Shown here piece by piece: positions 1 to 7,087 of a stretch of 16,198 nt of DNA. A program made the translations under genes and the position numbers. The stretch covers positions 1 through 16,198 of the forward strand of contig JAIRLE010000188.1 of NCBI GenBank assembly GCA_031259605.1, given 5' to 3'. The notes below the pieces were generated by a model. It was not told where the DNA came from, ran no database searches, and was given only the letters and a program-made list of their open reading frames with translations. This DNA comes from Zoogloeaceae bacterium (GTDB lineage: Bacteria > Pseudomonadota > Gammaproteobacteria > Burkholderiales > Rhodocyclaceae). How positions within the stretch are numbered: the stretch's first letter is position 1; each line of letters starts with the position of its first letter.

Positions 1-14
1 TCGAGAATGGCTGC

Positions 15-48
15 GGTCGAAACCCCGGCCTCGGTCGGGGTTTCGACC
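15..48 (+). other. Strong intercistronic hairpin upstream of mgdD
   Basis: A perfect 13-bp inverted repeat (arm 15-27 GGTCGAAACCCCG, arm 36-48 its exact complement) flanks an 8-base loop. No run of T follows, so it is not a textbook Rho-independent terminator. A processing, stabilising or attenuating RNA structure between the preceding gene (expected mgdC) and mgdD fits better. All three forward frames stay open through the first ~97 bases, so the hairpin could lie inside the end of an upstream coding region. However, none of the translated tails resembles the SoxA-type C terminus I would expect, so I favour intergenic DNA. Confidence 0.6.
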
Positions 49-112
49 TTCGCGCCTTTCTTACGGACGGGTTTCAAACCGGAGTTGGTTTTACGATGAA
101 GGAGTTCGCGCC

Positions 113-658
113 ATGAATGCTTTTTTTGCGCCGGTTGCGGTCAGTCCATTGGCGGAAGTCATTGCCGCAGGCGGGGAGTCGACCGCCGTCGCCTTTGTCG
201 ACCACTCCCTGGAACCGCGCTACGGCTGCAAGGGCAAGGACGCGGCGAAGTGGCTGCAAAGTCTGGGATTGCCGCTGCCCGCCGCGCCGAACCGCTGGCT
301 GCCGCTGCCGGACGGCGGGCTGATCGCCCGGCTGGGCAGCGCGGAATTCCTGATCGACGGCAATGTCGATGTCGTTCTGCGTCTACAAGGCGCTTTGCCG
401 CCCGCCAACGCCGCCGTCGTGTTGCGTCAGGACGCCGCGCTGGAACTTTCCGGCCCCGGCTTGCCGGAGTTGCTCCGGCAGACCTGCAACGTCGATTTCG
501 CCGCGCTGGATCTGGCGGAGTCGCCGGTCGTGCTCACCCGCATGACCGGCGTTGGCGTCACGGTGATTCCCGGCGCGTTCGGCTGCCGCATCTGGTGCGA
601 CGGCACTTACGGCGCGGCGCTCTGGGAAAGTTTGCGCGCGGTTGCCACAGAGTCATAG
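113..658 (+). CDS. mgdD: N-methylglutamate dehydrogenase subunit D (SoxG-like, sarcosine oxidase gamma family)
   Basis: A 181-residue soluble protein of the heterotetrameric sarcosine oxidase gamma (SoxG) family. In methylotrophs using the N-methylglutamate pathway the four-subunit SoxBDAG-like enzyme is MgdABCD, which oxidises N-methylglutamate to glutamate and transfers the methyl carbon to a folate carrier. The small subunit has no catalytic motif of its own. The call rests on its SoxG-like pattern (start MNAFFAPVAVSPL, central LIDG segment, late GxFxCRIWCDGTYG-like tail) and above all on gmaS-mgsABC directly downstream. The start at 113 has an AAGGAG ribosome binding site at 99-104, 8 bases away. 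The ATG shares ATGA with a frame ending at 116. mgdA, mgdB and mgdC are expected just left of the window. A plain sarcosine oxidase gamma subunit is the alternative, less likely given the context. Confidence 0.82.
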   Translation: MNAFFAPVAVSPLAEVIAAGGESTAVAFVDHSLEPRYGCKGKDAAKWLQSLGLPLPAAPNRWLPLPDGGLIARLGSAEFLIDGNVDVVLRLQGALPPANAAVVLRQDAALELSGPGLPELLRQTCNVDFAALDLAESPVVLTRMTGVGVTVIPGAFGCRIWCDGTYGAALWESLRAVATES

Positions 659-717
659 GGACGATACGCGAATCGTCTCCGCGAGGAAACGAACGATTTT
701 TGAAACGCTTACATGAC

Positions 718-722
718 AGGAG
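718..722 (+). promoter_or_regulatory. Ribosome binding site deciding the gmaS start
   Basis: AGGAG lies 8 bases before the ATG at 731. The upstream in-frame ATG at 713 has no Shine-Dalgarno-like sequence and overlaps this site, so 731 is the preferred start. Confidence 0.7.
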
Positions 723-730
723 CAGCGAAC

Positions 731-2062
731 ATGACGCCGGATGCAGCCGAAAAATTCCTGAAGGACAACCACGTCAAATACGTCTTCGCGCAATTCGTGG
801 ATATCCACGGCGCGCCCAAGGTCAAGGTGGTGCCCGCCGACCATTTCGACGACATCATCACCAGCGGCGCGGGATTTGCGGGCGGCGCGGTGTGGGGGCT
901 TGGGCTGGAACCCGCCAGCCCCAAGGATTACATGGCGGTGGGCGACCTCGACACTCTCACCCTGGTGCCCTGGCAGCCGGGTTACGCGCGCATCGTCTGC
1001 GACGGACACATCGGCAAAAAGCCGTGGATGTACGATTCGCGCGTGGTGCTGAAAAAGCAGATTGCCCGCCTGAAGGCGCGCGGCATGCGCTTTTATACCG
1101 GACTGGAGCCGGAATTTTCGCTCCTGAAGAAAGACGAGCGCGGCGAGATTGCGCCGTGCGATGACAGTGACGTGCTGCGCAAGCCCTGCTACGACTACAA
1201 GGGTCTTTCGCGCTCGCGCGAGTTTCTCGAACGGCTCACGGACAGCGTCAAGGTGGTTGGGCTGGATGTCTACCAGATCGACCATGAGGACGCCAACGGA
1301 CAGTTCGAGATCAACTACACCTACGATGACGCCTTGAGTTCCTGCGACAACTTCATCTTCTTCAAGATGGCCGCCTCGGAAATCGCGCATGAAATGGGCC
1401 TCATCTGTTCCTTCATGCCCAAGCCCTTCGCCAATCGTCCCGGCAACGGCATGCACATGCACATGTCCCTGGGCGACGGTGAAAAAAACCTGTTCGAGGA
1501 CAAGGGCGACCCGCGCGGCCTGCGACTCTCGCCGCTGGCCTACAGATTCCTGGGCGGCATCCTGAAACATGCTCCGGCATTGGCGGCAATCTGCGCGCCG
1601 ACGGTGAATTCCTACAAGCGCCTGGTAGTCGGGCAGTCGCTCACCGGCGCGACCTGGGCACCCGCCTACATCAGCTATGGCGACAACAACCGCTCAACCA
1701 TGGTGCGCATTCCCGGCGGGCGTCTGGAAATGCGCATGCCGGACGGCGCCTGCAATCCCTATCTGGCGACCGCCGCCATCATCGCCGCCGGACTGGACGG
1801 CATCGACCGCGAACTCGATCCCGGCGAACCGAAAAACAACAATCTCTACGACCTCTCTCCCGCCGAACTCAAGGCGGCGGGCATCGGCACCCTGCCGCAA
1901 AGCCTGCACGAAGCCCTGTTCGCGCTGGAGCGCGACCATGTGCTCTGCGAATCTCTGGGGCCGGTGGCGGAGGAATTCCTGAAACTGAAAAACATGGAAT
2001 ACGTGGAATACATGCGCCACGTTTCGGATTGGGAAGTCGAGCGTTATCTCGAATTTTTCTGA
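731..2062 (+). CDS. gmaS: Gamma-glutamylmethylamide synthetase (glutamine synthetase-like)
   Basis: A 443-residue cytoplasmic enzyme of the glutamine synthetase superfamily. GmaS uses ATP to join methylamine to glutamate, giving gamma-glutamylmethylamide, the first step of the indirect methylamine pathway. Visible family marks are the metal-binding EPE at residues 126-128, GNGMHMHMS with the nucleotide/metal-site histidines at 242 and 244, the NNRS segment around 319-322 and RLEMRMPDG shortly after. Length matches known GmaS and lacks the C-terminal adenylylation region of GlnA type I. The start at 731 is chosen over 713 because of its ribosome binding site. It lies 72 bases after mgdD; that gap carries a small inverted repeat (GACGAT at 660-665, ATCGTC at 672-677). 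mgsA begins 23 bases downstream. Glutamine synthetase type III or a gamma-glutamylpolyamine ligase would look similar in sequence, but the mgd/mgs neighbours settle the role. Confidence 0.93.
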   Translation: MTPDAAEKFLKDNHVKYVFAQFVDIHGAPKVKVVPADHFDDIITSGAGFAGGAVWGLGLEPASPKDYMAVGDLDTLTLVPWQPGYARIVCDGHIGKKPWMYDSRVVLKKQIARLKARGMRFYTGLEPEFSLLKKDERGEIAPCDDSDVLRKPCYDYKGLSRSREFLERLTDSVKVVGLDVYQIDHEDANGQFEINYTYDDALSSCDNFIFFKMAASEIAHEMGLICSFMPKPFANRPGNGMHMHMSLGDGEKNLFEDKGDPRGLRLSPLAYRFLGGILKHAPALAAICAPTVNSYKRLVVGQSLTGATWAPAYISYGDNNRSTMVRIPGGRLEMRMPDGACNPYLATAAIIAAGLDGIDRELDPGEPKNNNLYDLSPAELKAAGIGTLPQSLHEALFALERDHVLCESLGPVAEEFLKLKNMEYVEYMRHVSDWEVERYLEFF

Positions 2063-2085
2063 AAAATCGGCAAGGAGAACCATAC

Positions 2086-2994
2086 ATGTGCGGAATCGTA
2101 GGACTACTGGTAAAAACCCCGGCGCTGCGCGCGCGCCTGGGGGAATTGATGGCACCCATGCTGATCGGCATGACCGAACGCGGCCCGGATTCGGCGGGAT
2201 TGGCGGTCTTCACCGAGCCGCTGGCCGATGGCGCGCGCAAGATCAGCCTCTACTCCGGCCTCATCGAAGACGACGATGACTTCAACTGGCAGGGCATGGC
2301 GCACGAGATGAAAGAACACTTGGGCATCGACGCCACGCTGAAAACGACCGGCAACCACGCCATTCTTGGCGTGAGCGTCGATCCGGAAATGGTCAAGCGC
2401 TGGCTCAAGGAACACCATCCCGGCCTTTTCGTCCTTTCCACGGGGAAAAGCATCGATCTCTACAAGGACATCGGCGCGCCCGCCGAAGTCGCCGATCGCT
2501 ATAACTTCAGCAAGCTGAAAGGCAGCCACCTGGTCGGACACACCCGCATGGCGACCGAATCCGCCGTCACGCCCGACCGGGCGCACCCCTTTACCGCCGG
2601 GGAAGACTTCTGCCTGGTGCACAACGGCTCGCTCTCCAATCCCAACGGCATCCGCCGCAAGCTGGAGCCGCGCGGCATCCATTTTGAAACCGACAACGAT
2701 ACCGAAGCCGCCTGCCGCTTTCTCGAATGGCGGCTACGCGAAGGCGACGATCTGGAGACGGCGCTGAAAAAAGGCTTCGAGGAACTCGACGGCTTCTACA
2801 CCTTCCTGATGGGAACAAAGGACGCCCTGGCGCTGATCCGCGACCCCTTCGCCTGCAAACCGGCAGTGGTGGCGGAAACCGGCGATTACGTCGCCATCGC
2901 CTCGGAATTCCGCTCGCTCGCCCACCTGCCGGGCATCGAAAACGCCCATGTCTTTGAACCCGCGCCTGAGGAGATGTACGTATGGAAAATCTGA
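2086..2994 (+). CDS. mgsA: N-methylglutamate synthase subunit A (class II glutamine amidotransferase)
   Basis: A 302-residue class II (Ntn-type) amidotransferase domain, homologous to the N-terminal part of glutamate synthase GltB but encoded alone. It begins MCGIVGLL, so removal of Met exposes Cys2 as the nucleophile. Other family marks are GHTRMATES at 151-159 (substrate carboxylate binding Arg), HNGSLSN at 179-185 (oxyanion hole Asn-Gly) and TDNDTEA at 202-208. In this pathway MgsA acts on gamma-glutamylmethylamide and passes methylamine through the complex to MgsC. The start is fixed by the essential Cys2 and an AAGGAG site at 2072-2077; an in-frame ATG at 2029 lies inside gmaS and is rejected. 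The 3' end overlaps mgsB by 13 bases, pointing to coupled translation of complex partners. Confidence 0.92.
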   Translation: MCGIVGLLVKTPALRARLGELMAPMLIGMTERGPDSAGLAVFTEPLADGARKISLYSGLIEDDDDFNWQGMAHEMKEHLGIDATLKTTGNHAILGVSVDPEMVKRWLKEHHPGLFVLSTGKSIDLYKDIGAPAEVADRYNFSKLKGSHLVGHTRMATESAVTPDRAHPFTAGEDFCLVHNGSLSNPNGIRRKLEPRGIHFETDNDTEAACRFLEWRLREGDDLETALKKGFEELDGFYTFLMGTKDALALIRDPFACKPAVVAETGDYVAIASEFRSLAHLPGIENAHVFEPAPEEMYVWKI

Positions 2995-3671
2995 CCTTCG
3001 ACCTTTCGGAGACGCCCGTCAACACGCTGAACCACTATCTGCACCATGAAGCGCCCAAGGGCGGAGCGCGAAAAATCATCGTCACGCATCCCGATGGCGC
3101 GCACAACATCGCGGTCGGTCTGGATTGCCCGGTGGAGGTGGAAATCCTCGGCCACGTCGGCTATTACGCGGGCGGCATGAACAAGGCCGCGCGCATCGTC
3201 ATCGAGGGCAGCGCCGGAACCGGTGTCGGCGAAAACATGATGAGCGGCACGGTGCATGTGCGGGGCTTTGCTTCCAACGGCGCGGGCGCTTCCGCGCACG
3301 GCGGGCTGCTCATCATCGACGGCGACGCCGGATTGCGCTGCGGCATTTCCCTGAAGGGCGGCGACATCGTGGTCGGCGGCTCGGTGGGCAGCTTTTCCGC
3401 CTTCATGGCGCAGGCCGGACGCATGGTGATCTGCGGCGACGCGGGCGACGCGCTGGGCGACTCGCTCTACGAGGCGGTGCTCTACGTGAAAGGCAACATC
3501 AAATCGCTGGGCGCGGACGCGCGCATCGAACCCCTGGCGGATGCCGACATCGCCGCCGTCTCCAATCTGTTGCAACAGGCGGGCATGGATCACGCCCCCA
3601 GGGATTTCAAGCGGGTGGCTTCCAAACGGGAGCTGTACCACTGGAACGCCGACGCCAACCAGGAATACTGA
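2982..3671 (+). CDS. mgsB: N-methylglutamate synthase subunit B (GXGXG beta-helix domain)
   Basis: A 229-residue protein equal to the C-terminal GXGXG right-handed beta-helix domain of glutamate synthase, here free-standing. The central part is a ladder of glycine-rich turns, for example GSAGTGVG at 76-83, SNGAGASAHGG near 98-108, KGGDIVVGGSVG near 126-136 and GDAGDALGDS at 142-151. It has no catalytic residues of its own; in glutamate synthase this domain packs between amidotransferase and FMN domains. The start at 2982 sits inside mgsA with GAGGAG at 2968-2973 (8-base spacing). mgsC starts about 11 bases after its stop. The stand-alone paralogue GlxC or an FwdC-like tungsten formylmethanofuran dehydrogenase subunit would look similar, but context favours MgsB. 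Confidence 0.9.
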   Translation: MENLTFDLSETPVNTLNHYLHHEAPKGGARKIIVTHPDGAHNIAVGLDCPVEVEILGHVGYYAGGMNKAARIVIEGSAGTGVGENMMSGTVHVRGFASNGAGASAHGGLLIIDGDAGLRCGISLKGGDIVVGGSVGSFSAFMAQAGRMVICGDAGDALGDSLYEAVLYVKGNIKSLGADARIEPLADADIAAVSNLLQQAGMDHAPRDFKRVASKRELYHWNADANQEY

Positions 3672-3682
3672 GGAGCCAAATG

Positions 3683-5032
3683 ATGGAAAGACATCTGACG
3701 CTGGAAGAATCCTACGGGTACGACCGCAAGACCTTGGAGTACATCCGCAAGGCCGCCGCGCATGGCCTCTACGAAATCCGCGGCATGGGCGCGAAGCGGA
3801 AACTGCCCAATTTCGACGACCTGGTGTTCCTCGGCGCTTCCATGTCGCGTTACGCGCTGGAAGGCTATCGGGAAAAATGCGTCACCAGAACCCTGCTGGG
3901 AACGCGCTTCGCCAAGAAGCCCGTCGAACTGGAAATTCCCATCACCATCGCCGGAATGAGTTTCGGCGCGCTTTCCGCCAATGTGAAGGAAGCCTTGGGA
4001 CGCGCCGCCACGGAAGTCGGCACTTCCACCACCACCGGCGACGGCGGCATGACGCAAGAAGAGCGGCAATCCTCCAAGACGCTGATCTACCAATGCCTGC
4101 CCAGCCGCTACGGTTTCAATCCCGACGACGTGCGCCGCGCCGACGCCATCGAAGTGGTCATCGGCCAGGGCGCGAAACCCGGCGGCGGCGGCATGTTGCT
4201 GGGACAAAAAGTCTCCGCCCGCGTCGCCGGAATGCGCACCCTGCCCGCCGGCGTCGACCAGCGGAGCGCCTGCCGCCATCCCGACTGGACGGGGCCGGAC
4301 GATCTCGCCATCAAGATCCAGGAACTCCGGGAGATGACGGACTGGGAAAAGCCCATCTACGTCAAGGTCGGCGCGACGCGCACCTTCAACGACGTGAAGC
4401 TGGCGGTTCATTCCGGCGCGGACGTGGTGGTGGTCGACGGCATGCAGGGCGGCACCGCCGCGACGCAGACCTGCTTCATCGAGCACATCGGCATCCCGAC
4501 GCTGGCGGCGCTTCGGCAGGCCGTGGAGGCGCTGGAAGACCTCGACATGAAAGGCAAGGTGCAACTCATCATCTCCGGCGGCATCAGAAGCGGCCCGGAT
4601 GTCGCCAAGGCGCTCGCCATGGGCGCGGACGCGGTGGCCATCGGCCAGGGCGTGATGATCGCGCTGGGCTGCAACGGCGACACCTACCGCCAGAACGGCC
4701 AGAACATCAGCGCCGTGGCCGACTACAACGCCCTGGGCGCCGCTCCCGGCTATTGCCACCACTGCCATACCGGACAATGTCCGGTGGGCATCACCACCCA
4801 GGACGAAATCCTCGAACAACGCCTGGAACCGGCCATCGGTGCCAAGCGCCTGAAAAACTACCTGAAGACCTTGAACATGGAACTCACCACCATCGCCCGC
4901 GCCTGCGGCAAGCAGAACGTGCACCACCTGGAAAGGGAAGACCTGGCGGCGCTGACGCTGGAAGCGGCGGCCATGGCCAATGTGCCGCTAGCAGGGACGA
5001 ACTGGGTGCCGGGAAGAACGGGCGGCATTTGA
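3683..5032 (+). CDS. mgsC: N-methylglutamate synthase subunit C (FMN and Fe-S glutamate synthase domain)
   Basis: A 449-residue TIM-barrel protein of the glutamate synthase FMN-domain family, the catalytic part that forms N-methylglutamate from 2-oxoglutarate and channelled methylamine. Marks: TTTGDGGM at 116-123, GQGAKPGGGGMLLG at 161-174, VVDGMQGGTAATQ at 250-262, SGGIRSGPDVAKALAMGAD at 298-316 (FMN phosphate region), then a cysteine group at 358, 361 and 366 (CHHCHTGQCPVGI), the likely iron-sulfur ligands. Two adjacent ATGs exist (3680 and 3683). GAGGAG at 3670-3675 is 4 bases from the first and 7 from the second, so 3683 is preferred. It is the last gene of the operon; rlmD converges on it with a 53-base gap holding no clear terminator. 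GlxD-type proteins are the closest alternative. Confidence 0.92.
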   Translation: MERHLTLEESYGYDRKTLEYIRKAAAHGLYEIRGMGAKRKLPNFDDLVFLGASMSRYALEGYREKCVTRTLLGTRFAKKPVELEIPITIAGMSFGALSANVKEALGRAATEVGTSTTTGDGGMTQEERQSSKTLIYQCLPSRYGFNPDDVRRADAIEVVIGQGAKPGGGGMLLGQKVSARVAGMRTLPAGVDQRSACRHPDWTGPDDLAIKIQELREMTDWEKPIYVKVGATRTFNDVKLAVHSGADVVVVDGMQGGTAATQTCFIEHIGIPTLAALRQAVEALEDLDMKGKVQLIISGGIRSGPDVAKALAMGADAVAIGQGVMIALGCNGDTYRQNGQNISAVADYNALGAAPGYCHHCHTGQCPVGITTQDEILEQRLEPAIGAKRLKNYLKTLNMELTTIARACGKQNVHHLEREDLAALTLEAAAMANVPLAGTNWVPGRTGGI

Positions 5033-5085
5033 GCGCGGATCAGCCTGGATTCCACCTCCTTTGCCGTCGTGCGCCGCCATCCGGG

Positions 5086-6393
5086 TCAATGACCGAAAAC
5101 GGCGATGGATTCGGTGTGGGCGGTGTGCGGGAACATGTTGACGATGCCCGCCGAGAGAAAGCGGTAGGACTTCTGATGCACCAGGATGGCGGCGTCACGG
5201 GACAAGGTGGCCGGGTGGCAGGAAACATAGACGATGCGGGACGGCGCGCCTTCTTCCCGGGCGGCGGGCAGGGATTTGATGACTTCCAGCGCGCCTTCAC
5301 GGGGCGGATCGATCAGGTATTTGTCGATTGCTCCCAGCGCGCGCAGGGATTCCGGCGTTGCGGCAAAAAGGTTGGCGGCGGCAAAGCGGACGCGGTGCGC
5401 AAGGCCGTTGCGTCCAGCGGCAACGCGCGCGCGTTCGATCAGGCTGGCGTTCCCTTCAATTCCGATTACCCGCGCCCCCTTGCGGGCGATGGGCAGACTG
5501 AAATTGCCCAGTCCGCAGAACAGATCGGCCACCGTTTCGCCGGGACGCGGATCGAGCAGCGTCAAGGCGCGGCGAATCAGGACGCGGTTGATGTCGTGAT
5601 TGACCTGGGTAAAATCAGCAGGCTGAAACGGTATGCGCAGGGCAAATTCCGGCAGGCGGTAATCCAGTTCCACTCCCGGCAGGGGATGAAAGCGACAGAC
5701 GCTGTCCGGCCCTCCGGGTTGCAGGTAGAGCGTTGCCTGGTGCTGGTCGGCAAAAGCGCGCAACAGCGATTCGTCCGCCGCTGTCGGCGTCTCCAGAATC
5801 CGTAGCGCCAGCGCCAGGCACCGTTCGCCAATGGCGACTTCCACCTGCGGCAGGCGTTCGCGGATGGAAAGACGGTCGATCAGTTCGCGCAGGGGCAGAA
5901 TCAGGGCGGACGCGGCGGGATGCAGGACAAGACATGTCCGGATGTCGGCGATATAGCTGCTGCGCCTTTCGTGAAAACCGACCAGCACCCCGCCTTTCTT
6001 GTGTACCCGGCGCACGCCCAGACGCGCCTTGCGGCGATAACCCCAGGCGGGACCCTGGATGGGCGGCAGCAGCTCTTCTGGCCGGACGCGCCCGATATGC
6101 CAGAGATTGTCTTCCAATACCCGCTGTTTGACGGCGACCTGCGCGGAACATTCCAGATGCTGCATGACGCAGCCGCCGCAGATGCCGAAATGCGGGCAGC
6201 GCGGCGGCACCCTGGCTACGGCGGGATGAAGGACACGCACGAGATGCGCCTGCTCGTAACTGGATTTCTTGCGATAGCTCGCGTATTCCACGCTCTCGCC
6301 CGGCAAGGCGTCGTCAATGAAAATGGCCTTGCCGTTTTCGCGGGCAATGCCCCTGGCCTCCGCATCCAACGCTTCAATCACGCCAATCGGCAT
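5086..6393 (-). CDS. rlmD: 23S rRNA (uracil-1939-C5)-methyltransferase RlmD
   Basis: A 435-residue RumA/RlmD-type enzyme that uses S-adenosylmethionine to make m5U1939 in 23S rRNA. An N-terminal TRAM-like segment (about 1-55) leads into the [4Fe-4S] ligands Cys66, Cys72 and Cys75 (CPHFGICGGC) with Cys154 as the fourth. The SAM-binding motif DLFCGLGNF lies at 290-298, DPPREG at 362-367, and the catalytic cysteine is Cys392 in YVSCHPATLSRD. All residues needed for activity are present and the length is typical. The single-cluster, full-length form separates it from TrmA (no Fe-S) and favours RlmD over RlmC. It is convergent with mgsC and divergent from the gene at 6449; functionally it is unrelated to the methylamine genes. 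Confidence 0.93.
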   Translation of the reverse strand: MPIGVIEALDAEARGIARENGKAIFIDDALPGESVEYASYRKKSSYEQAHLVRVLHPAVARVPPRCPHFGICGGCVMQHLECSAQVAVKQRVLEDNLWHIGRVRPEELLPPIQGPAWGYRRKARLGVRRVHKKGGVLVGFHERRSSYIADIRTCLVLHPAASALILPLRELIDRLSIRERLPQVEVAIGERCLALALRILETPTAADESLLRAFADQHQATLYLQPGGPDSVCRFHPLPGVELDYRLPEFALRIPFQPADFTQVNHDINRVLIRRALTLLDPRPGETVADLFCGLGNFSLPIARKGARVIGIEGNASLIERARVAAGRNGLAHRVRFAAANLFAATPESLRALGAIDKYLIDPPREGALEVIKSLPAAREEGAPSRIVYVSCHPATLSRDAAILVHQKSYRFLSAGIVNMFPHTAHTESIAVFGH

Positions 6394-6448
6394 GGACTGC
6401 CCTCAAAAAATTCGCAATTCTATCAAGGTCTTCGGTAAACTAGCGCGC

Positions 6449-6928
6449 ATGACGTACACTATCCACGAATCCTGGAACGAGCTGCAAGCCAATTTCAAGC
6501 AGATATTGACGCGGGCGAAACAGGAACTCTGCATTTTCGACGATGACCTGACGCATCTGGGCTTGCAGCAGGCGGAATGTTTTGGCCTTCTGCAAAGTTT
6601 CCTGCTGCAAAATCCGCGAGCGGTTGCGCGGATTGTCCTGCGGCGCACGGATCGATTGCATCAGGATCATCCGCGTCTGGTGCGCTTCGTCGCCAAGCAA
6701 TCGCACCGCATCGAGGTGCGCCGGATTCCGGGCGCACTGCAAGCCCTGCGTGACGCCATCGTCGTCGCGGATCGCCAGCACGCCCTGGCACTCCCTGAAC
6801 TGACGCATCCGCGCTCCGTGTTCATTCTGGACGATCCGGCGGAAAGCATGCCTTATGCGCAGCGGTTTTCCGAAATCTGGGCAGAACAGGGTACGCTGTT
6901 TGCGCCAACGACGCTGGGATTGTATTGA
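6449..6928 (+). CDS. Uncharacterised protein resembling the DUF7931 family (PLD-like fold, no HKD)
   Basis: A 159-residue acidic-to-neutral soluble protein without signal peptide or membrane segment. The pattern (a helix with repeated Lys/Arg, then LCIFDDDLTHLGL near 27-39, a long helix, VARIVLRRTDRLHQDHPRLVRF near 59-80, and HRIEVRRIP near 86-94) matches what I remember as DUF7931. That family often follows a GNAT acetyltransferase domain or stands alone, and its fold recalls one half of a phospholipase D domain. No HxKxxxxD catalytic motif is present, so enzymatic phosphodiesterase activity is not supported. The start at 6449 is the first ATG past the intergenic region. Upstream in-frame ATGs would overlap rlmD. 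There is a possible TAAACT -10 at 6436-6441. Function unknown. Confidence 0.68.
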   Translation: MTYTIHESWNELQANFKQILTRAKQELCIFDDDLTHLGLQQAECFGLLQSFLLQNPRAVARIVLRRTDRLHQDHPRLVRFVAKQSHRIEVRRIPGALQALRDAIVVADRQHALALPELTHPRSVFILDDPAESMPYAQRFSEIWAEQGTLFAPTTLGLY

Positions 6929-6944
6929 CGCAATGCCGGAAACT

Positions 6945-6964
6945 GCGGCGACAGCCGCGATTTT
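6945..6964 (+). terminator. Weak candidate terminator after the DUF7931-like gene
   Basis: Stem GCGGC (6945-6949) and GCCGC (6954-6958) with loop GACA is followed by GATTTT and, a little later, a second T-rich stretch. The stem is short, so termination may be partial. Confidence 0.35.
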
Positions 6965-6989
6965 ACATTTTCCTGTGCAAACTTTGTGC

Positions 6990-7004
6990 TGTTGCAGTGC
7001 AACA
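6990..7004. promoter_or_regulatory. 15-base perfect palindrome, candidate operator
   Basis: TGTTGCAGTGCAACA is a perfect inverted repeat of 7 bases around one central G. It lies 15 bases upstream of the extended -10 of the lipoprotein gene, covering the -35 position, as an operator would. Its TGC-rich character recalls the sites bound by the polyhydroxyalkanoate regulator PhaR in betaproteobacteria, but that link is a guess from memory. Confidence 0.45.
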
Positions 7005-7016
7005 TTCAAAAATACT

Positions 7017-7025
7017 TGCTACAAT
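7017..7025 (+). promoter_or_regulatory. Extended -10 promoter for the small lipoprotein gene
   Basis: TGCTACAAT is an extended -10 element (TG, one base, then TACAAT with one mismatch to consensus). No good -35 is found at normal spacing, which is tolerated by extended -10 promoters. The predicted transcription start is near 7032, giving a leader of about 55 bases that starts almost directly with the hairpin at 7034-7051. Confidence 0.5.
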
Positions 7026-7033
7026 CGTCCGTC

Positions 7034-7051
7034 AACCAGACTCTTCTGGTT
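7034..7051 (+). other. Stem-loop at the 5' end of the lipoprotein mRNA
   Basis: AACCAGA (7034-7040) pairs perfectly with TCTGGTT (7045-7051) across a 4-base loop CTCT. If transcription begins near 7032 this is a 5'-terminal hairpin of the kind that protects mRNA from 5'-end-dependent decay. It ends 36 bases before the start codon and leaves the ribosome binding site (AAAGGA at 7076-7081) free. Confidence 0.45.
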
Positions 7052-7087
7052 AAAGGTTTTATTCAGTCACCATTTAAAGGATCAAAC

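Noticed and set aside
1..116. Possible C-terminal tail of mgdC in frame 1 (stop 97-99) or frame 3 (stop 114-116)
   Set aside because: All three frames are open, neither tail resembles the SoxA-type C terminus I know, and a long perfect hairpin fills the stretch. Not called as a gene; sequence to the left would settle it.
3125..3682. Open frame extending mgsC upstream through mgsB
   Set aside because: The extension is Arg-rich shadow translation of mgsB, and a good ribosome binding site sits just before 3680/3683.
3590..4927. 445-codon open frame antisense to mgsC
   Set aside because: Composition (Ala, Gly, His, Val, Asp) is that of an antisense shadow of a GC-rich gene, with no recognisable domain.
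3541..5805. 754-codon forward open frame crossing mgsC and the end of rlmD
   Set aside because: Arg/Gly/His-rich composition typical of an out-of-frame reading in GC-rich DNA, and it runs through two genes with clear homology in other frames.
6992..6997. TTGCAG as the -35 of the lipoprotein promoter
   Set aside because: Spacing to TACAAT is 22 bases, too long; the extended -10 explains the promoter better.
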